Below are positions 59,910 to 64,000 of a stretch of 64,000 nt of DNA, one piece after another. Below the pieces are notes generated by a model. That model saw only the letters and a list, made by a program, of their open reading frames with translations, was not told where the DNA came from and made no database searches. The first letter of the stretch is position 1; each line of letters begins with the position of its first letter. The DNA is taken from assembly GCA_033032175.1 (NCBI GenBank), contig CM065334.1, positions 6,135,705-6,199,704 of the forward strand. Direction: 5' to 3'. Made by a program: the position numbers and the translations under genes. The stretch is from Saturnia japonica (Eukaryota > Arthropoda > Insecta > Lepidoptera > Saturniidae).

Positions 59910-60102
59910 CCGACAACTATGTCGAACCTTGGACCCTAGATAAGTTGCCTTTCTACACTCCTCAACGCTTAATACAAATCGGTAAAAATGTATTCCATTC
60001 GTTTTTCTCCTTTTCTGTTAGCGCTGTCGATTGCAAAAAAGCTACTGGTCTAAGTAAGGCCCTTTGTCTCATATCCAACACACTGAATTATATAAATATT
60101 TA

Positions 60103-60108
60103 AATAAA
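60103..60108 (+). promoter_or_regulatory. Candidate poly(A) signal of the FAM193-like gene
   Basis: AATAAA, 194 bases after the stop codon; the first canonical signal downstream of exon 41. Others follow at about 60388 in repeat sequence. Confidence 0.55.
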
Positions 60109-60174
60109 TCCGTTGATGGCGTGAATAGGTTATAAAAAACCATACTTGCATCAAATTTCAAAATTATTCGAAAC

Positions 60175-60375
60175 TAGCTTATGTCCGCGACTTCATCGGC
60201 TTGGATTATGTGGAATTGGTTCTTGCCTGGGATAAAAAGTATCCTATGTGTTAAAACTATAAACTATCTGTGTAAAGATTATCCGCTTTCTCCGTGATTG
60301 AGTAACCAAACATACAAACGGACAAACTTCTTTTGTTAAATTAGTTAGATTGGCATCTGGGTTGCTTAATTTATA
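60175..60375. repeat. Dispersed repeat, lepidopteran type
   Basis: AACTAGCTTATGTCCGCGAC start; relative of 52290-52541. Confidence 0.5.
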
Positions 60376-60544
60376 TCTATACGTATAAATAAAATGGTAA
60401 ATCGTTTATAAAAAATAAACCCATATACACGATGTAAATAATCAAACGATACCCAGTACAAAATCGTGACAGCGCCATCTCTTATCAATACAAAAAGTAA
60501 CTATGAAAATATTTGATTTATTGATATAACAACTGATCTATACA

Positions 60545-60830
60545 ATAAAATAAAATTGAAGTGTCTGTTTGTATAATCTCAAAACAACAGTTTTTTAGTA
60601 AATGCATTTGAAAGTATATACGATACTTAAACAAATAATATAGTAAATTAATGTACTACACTATTGTAGACATTAAAAAGACCTACAAAAATGTCACAGA
60701 GACTATATGTCTATCTTTTAAGGAACACCCACAATAAGCATTTTTATTTTTAAACTAGCCGGGAGCGGGGGAGTAAAATTCGCGCGGGCGTTCTGTAGTC
60801 CACGCGAGCGAAGCCACAGGCATAGCTAGT
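60545..60830 (+). repeat. Dispersed repeat family A
   Basis: ATTGAAGTGTCTGTTTGTAT at start, GCGAAGCCACAGGCATAGCT at end; internally deleted. Confidence 0.8.
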
Positions 60831-60839
60831 GTTGAATAA

Positions 60840-62930
60840 ATGAGTAAATAGATAGGATTACTTATTTCACTGTAGTAATTTTTTTTAATTGGACATATCG
60901 ATAAAATATGCAAATTAAAATGGACGCCCAGAAACGTATTCATTTACGACTTGTCAACGTACTCCCGCTTGGCACGTACGGTTATAACGCAATACCTTGC
61001 GTTTAAATATGCTTAAGAAACGTATATCGATATCGATATTTCGGTTTTTGTAACTCTGGGCATTCTATCGATAATTGAAACTTTCAAAAAGTATGGTAGA
61101 TTTGTCGAAATACATTTATGTAACTAGAGGTCACGTTAGTATTCCGTTGAATTGAGGAAACCTCAACGAGATTACGCTAATAACCTTTTTTTGCCTGGCT
61201 ACATAGTAAATACGTTAATTTAAAACGATCAATATTTGATCGATAATTGTTTTTATAAAAAAATCGATACAATCGAATTTTTAAACGATCGATTCATGAA
61301 CACTGCGTATGCAGTTTTTTTTAAACATGGAATATAGTCGGTTCGTTGTGTTGGATACGATAAATTTCTACATGAATCAAGATGTAACTATGTATAATAC
61401 GTTACCCATCAATTTGTATTATTGTGGACAGTCCTGCAGGCTAGAAGTCTGACATTGTGGTCACTATCGTTTTAATGATTGTCCAGGAGGGACGCGCCTG
61501 GTATTGGACCTTACATGCCTTGTCGAGTATCCATTGTAACAGTTGTTAAAAATTAATGCTTTTCACTAACATCGAAGACAAGTGAGTTGGAGTAAAAGAA
61601 TCGATAAGGACCGGTTATTCCGGTTCAGAGGTATATCGATAATCGGATTTTGAAATAAAAATTGTCAATTTTTTATAAGATATCGAGATATTTGTGTCGG
61701 TTGAACGAGTGACGTATTTAAAAAATGCTTCTTCTCGTTTCGAAATTTCTTCTTTCTCGTTCTATATTCTTGTATTTATCACACTTGACATTGGCGAAAT
61801 TACCTACAGCCAAAATTAAAAAAAAAATCTACCCGACACTTTACGATTTTGATTTCTACGTTCTCTCACGCATCTAAATGTATATAATTCACTAAATATA
61901 TGCTCAAAATATAATTTTATTGTATATATATATTTACGTCACTCGTTCAACCGTCGTCACCTTATGCTAAAAGGACGGATATTGGGTTACCGGGTCGCGG
62001 GGTTTAAATATTACTGGTTTTTTTTTTAAAGGTAAGGGACTCGAAATCCTCGAGTTCTCCACCAGTATACGTAGTGTCTCAGTCACCCCACGATCCGCTC
62101 CCCCAATGCACACTTCGATTATGAATCGTATTGCAGTGGATTATACATAAAATAAATTGTTTAAGAAAAACAACAGACATGTCAACCTGTTAACTTATAT
62201 AGGTGTAAATAATATTAAATAGTGAAAGGAAAGAGAAAAAACTTTAAGTAATAAAAAATCATGGACGCGTTAAGTGAAAATGACGTACGCGGGCGTGTGT
62301 ACTCGTGTGAAGATCGCGCAAATATTAAATTCTCACGTAAATAATAAACTTCGATGTAAGCCACTGCGTTATTGTATTTTAACGATGGAACGAGACACAG
62401 TGTCTCACTTATCGGAGTACTTTCCTCGGTAGCTAATTCAAATATTGCTTCTCGAGTTTTTATTATAAGTCTTAAATGTCAAAGGTTTACGTGATTTTTA
62501 ACTCTATAGTTTCCTATTTAGAGACGCACTGCGCTTTCTTCGTCGTTTCACAACATTAGCTATATCGATAACACGCATACATTTTGATTAGAGGTGCGCT
62601 TGGTTGTCGATTTTTAATATCGCAAGTTGCCATGTGGTTATAGTGAACGTGATTTTTATGTCGGTTATCGTTATTGGTCAGTCGTTGACCAACTCTGACC
62701 ATTATTGGAATAATTGACACGGTGCGTCTCGTTCCAGCGTGTTATTTAGGAAGCCTTTATTATATCAATCACTATTGGAGTAAATGAATAAACTTGTAGG
62801 AATCGTTTTGTTTGTTTGTATGTCACTTTTGGTCAAGTGCTAATGGTTGTATGAAGTTAAGTAAAGTGTATATTGTTTTAGCTGATTTCTTGTTTTATTT
62901 ACATTAATTTTGTTAACCAGATTTTACAGA
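60840..62930. other. Intergenic AT-rich DNA with TATCGATA motifs
   Basis: No gene seen. Holds TATCGATA at 61025, 61031, 61066, 61634 and 62563. Confidence 0.5.
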
Positions 62931-62934
62931 TTGG

Positions 62935-63045
62935 TAGATAACACGCTAAGTCTAGTGGGGATGACTCGTCTCAGCTGCATCTGCTGAGACACTTCTCTAT
63001 ATATTTGTTTGACGACAGATTTTCAACTTGGAGGGTGGTAGGTAC
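62935..63045 (-). repeat. SINE-like tail fragment (inverted)
   Basis: ACACGCTAAGTCTAGTGGGG and CTTGGAGGGTGGTAG match 57567-57665. Confidence 0.65.
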
Positions 63046-63107
63046 TGAAAGAAATAACACAACACACATTAAACACAAGATAACAATATATTGTAGTATT
63101 AGTAATA

Positions 63108-63640
63108 TAATGACAATTGTGGGAGACAAGATGGATGTGACCAATTACAGACCTATTAGTATTCTCTGCTGTTTTGCTAAAGTCTTTGAAAGTATCCTTT
63201 ATAAGTATATCAATTACCATTTAAAACTTGTAATCAGTGATAAGCAACATGGTTTTGTTACTGGGAGATCCACAACCTCTAATTTGTTAACTTATATCAA
63301 TCACTTAAGCAGTGCTTTCAATTTAAGTACACAAGTAGACTCGGTATACACCGATTTTGCTAAAGCTTTTGACAAAGTTGATCACAATATACTTTATCGT
63401 AAAGCTAATCACCTTGGATTACATGGTTCATTACTGCGCTGGTTAATTTCATATTTGTCAAATAGAACGCTTCTTGTTGCCGTGTATGGCTATGACTCCA
63501 TCCCATTTGTATCTAATTCAGGAATTCCGCAAGGATCAATTTTAGGACCACTTTTATTTATTTTGTTCATTAACGACCTCATTACCTCTATCAAATCTAA
63601 ATGTTTAGCATATGCTGATGACTTAAAATATACCATGTAA
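63108..63640 (+). pseudogene. LINE reverse transcriptase domain fragment
   Basis: Open frame with NYRPISILCCFAKVFESILY, QHGFVTGRSTTSNLLTYINH, VYTDFAKAFDKVDH (motif A), SGIPQGSILGPLLFILFIND (motif B) and AYADD (motif C), ending TAA-type stop at 63638-63640 by a frameshift soon after YADD. The first 35 codons of the longer frame (from 63005) are not LINE-like. Confidence 0.88.
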
Positions 63641-64000
63641 TCAATTCAAGCGACGATTGTGCTGATCTTCAGGATGATATCGATCGCCTATACTTATGGT
63701 GTATTAAAAATAACATGACCTTAAATATAAAAAATGCCTTTTAATAACTTTTACCAAAAAACGTTTTCCCGTAATTTTCCCCTACAAAGTAGATAATGTA
63801 TTATTGCAACGTCAAAGTTATGTCAAAGATCTAGGTGTCTGGCTTGATTCTAAGCTATCGTACATACATAATTATGATTACATGATTTCGAAAGCAAATA
63901 AAATGATGGGATTCCTCTTTAGGATAACTAAACCTTTTAAAAACCAGCTAGTTTTATCACATTATATACAAGTTTAGTGAGAAGTATTTAGAATATTGCT
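63108..64000 (+). mobile_element. Non-LTR retrotransposon (jockey/CR1-like), 5'-truncated, runs off the edge
   Basis: Reverse transcriptase core followed by a frame-broken C-terminal part (VKDLGVWLDSKLSYIHNYDY, ISKANKMMGFLFRITKPF). No endonuclease domain upstream, so the copy is 5'-truncated as is usual for LINEs. It continues past base 64000. Confidence 0.88.

Overview
This window looks like nuclear DNA of an insect, most probably a moth or butterfly. Introns are AT-rich, splice sites are GT-AG, and there are many non-LTR retrotransposon remnants, tRNA-derived SINEs, a BEL/Pao LTR element, a Tigger/pogo element and several short inverted-repeat elements. The Lepidoptera call rests on my recognition of repeat families and is an inference; no species is claimed.

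Layout. 1-4339: a BEL/Pao retrotransposon on the minus strand, cut by the left edge. 4662-59909: one very large plus-strand gene, which I reconstruct as 41 coding exons (about 9.1 kb of coding sequence, about 3,050 residues). 59910-62930: 3' flank with a likely poly(A) signal and a cluster of TATCGATA motifs. 62930-64000: a SINE-like tail and a truncated non-LTR retrotransposon running off the right edge.

The gene is a FAM193-family homologue. The call rests on the C-terminal block (SVFLPD then EREIESFKRF), the cysteine block CTCCYC-VFGH, an acidic/leucine block followed by a KKKAKKQRQKAKK-type basic stretch, and polyglutamine and lysine-rich coiled-coil regions. Reading phase agrees at every junction except exon 38 to 39, which needs one extra base modulo 3. 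A single 3.08-kb exon (27708-30790) adds about 1,030 residues I cannot assign to any family; it makes the protein roughly two to three times the size I expect for FAM193.

The introns hold nearly all the mobile DNA: a complete Tigger element with 21-bp inverted repeats and TA duplications, a Tc1/IS630-type element, a hAT-like element with an 8-bp duplication, several short inverted-repeat families, tRNA-derived SINEs, LINE 3' ends and two tandem arrays. Some inverted pairs bracket small groups of exons, which bears on splicing and circular RNA formation.

I see no second host gene, no CRISPR array, no rRNA and no functional tRNA gene. Exon boundaries were read by eye from splice consensus and phase continuity; transcript data would settle them.
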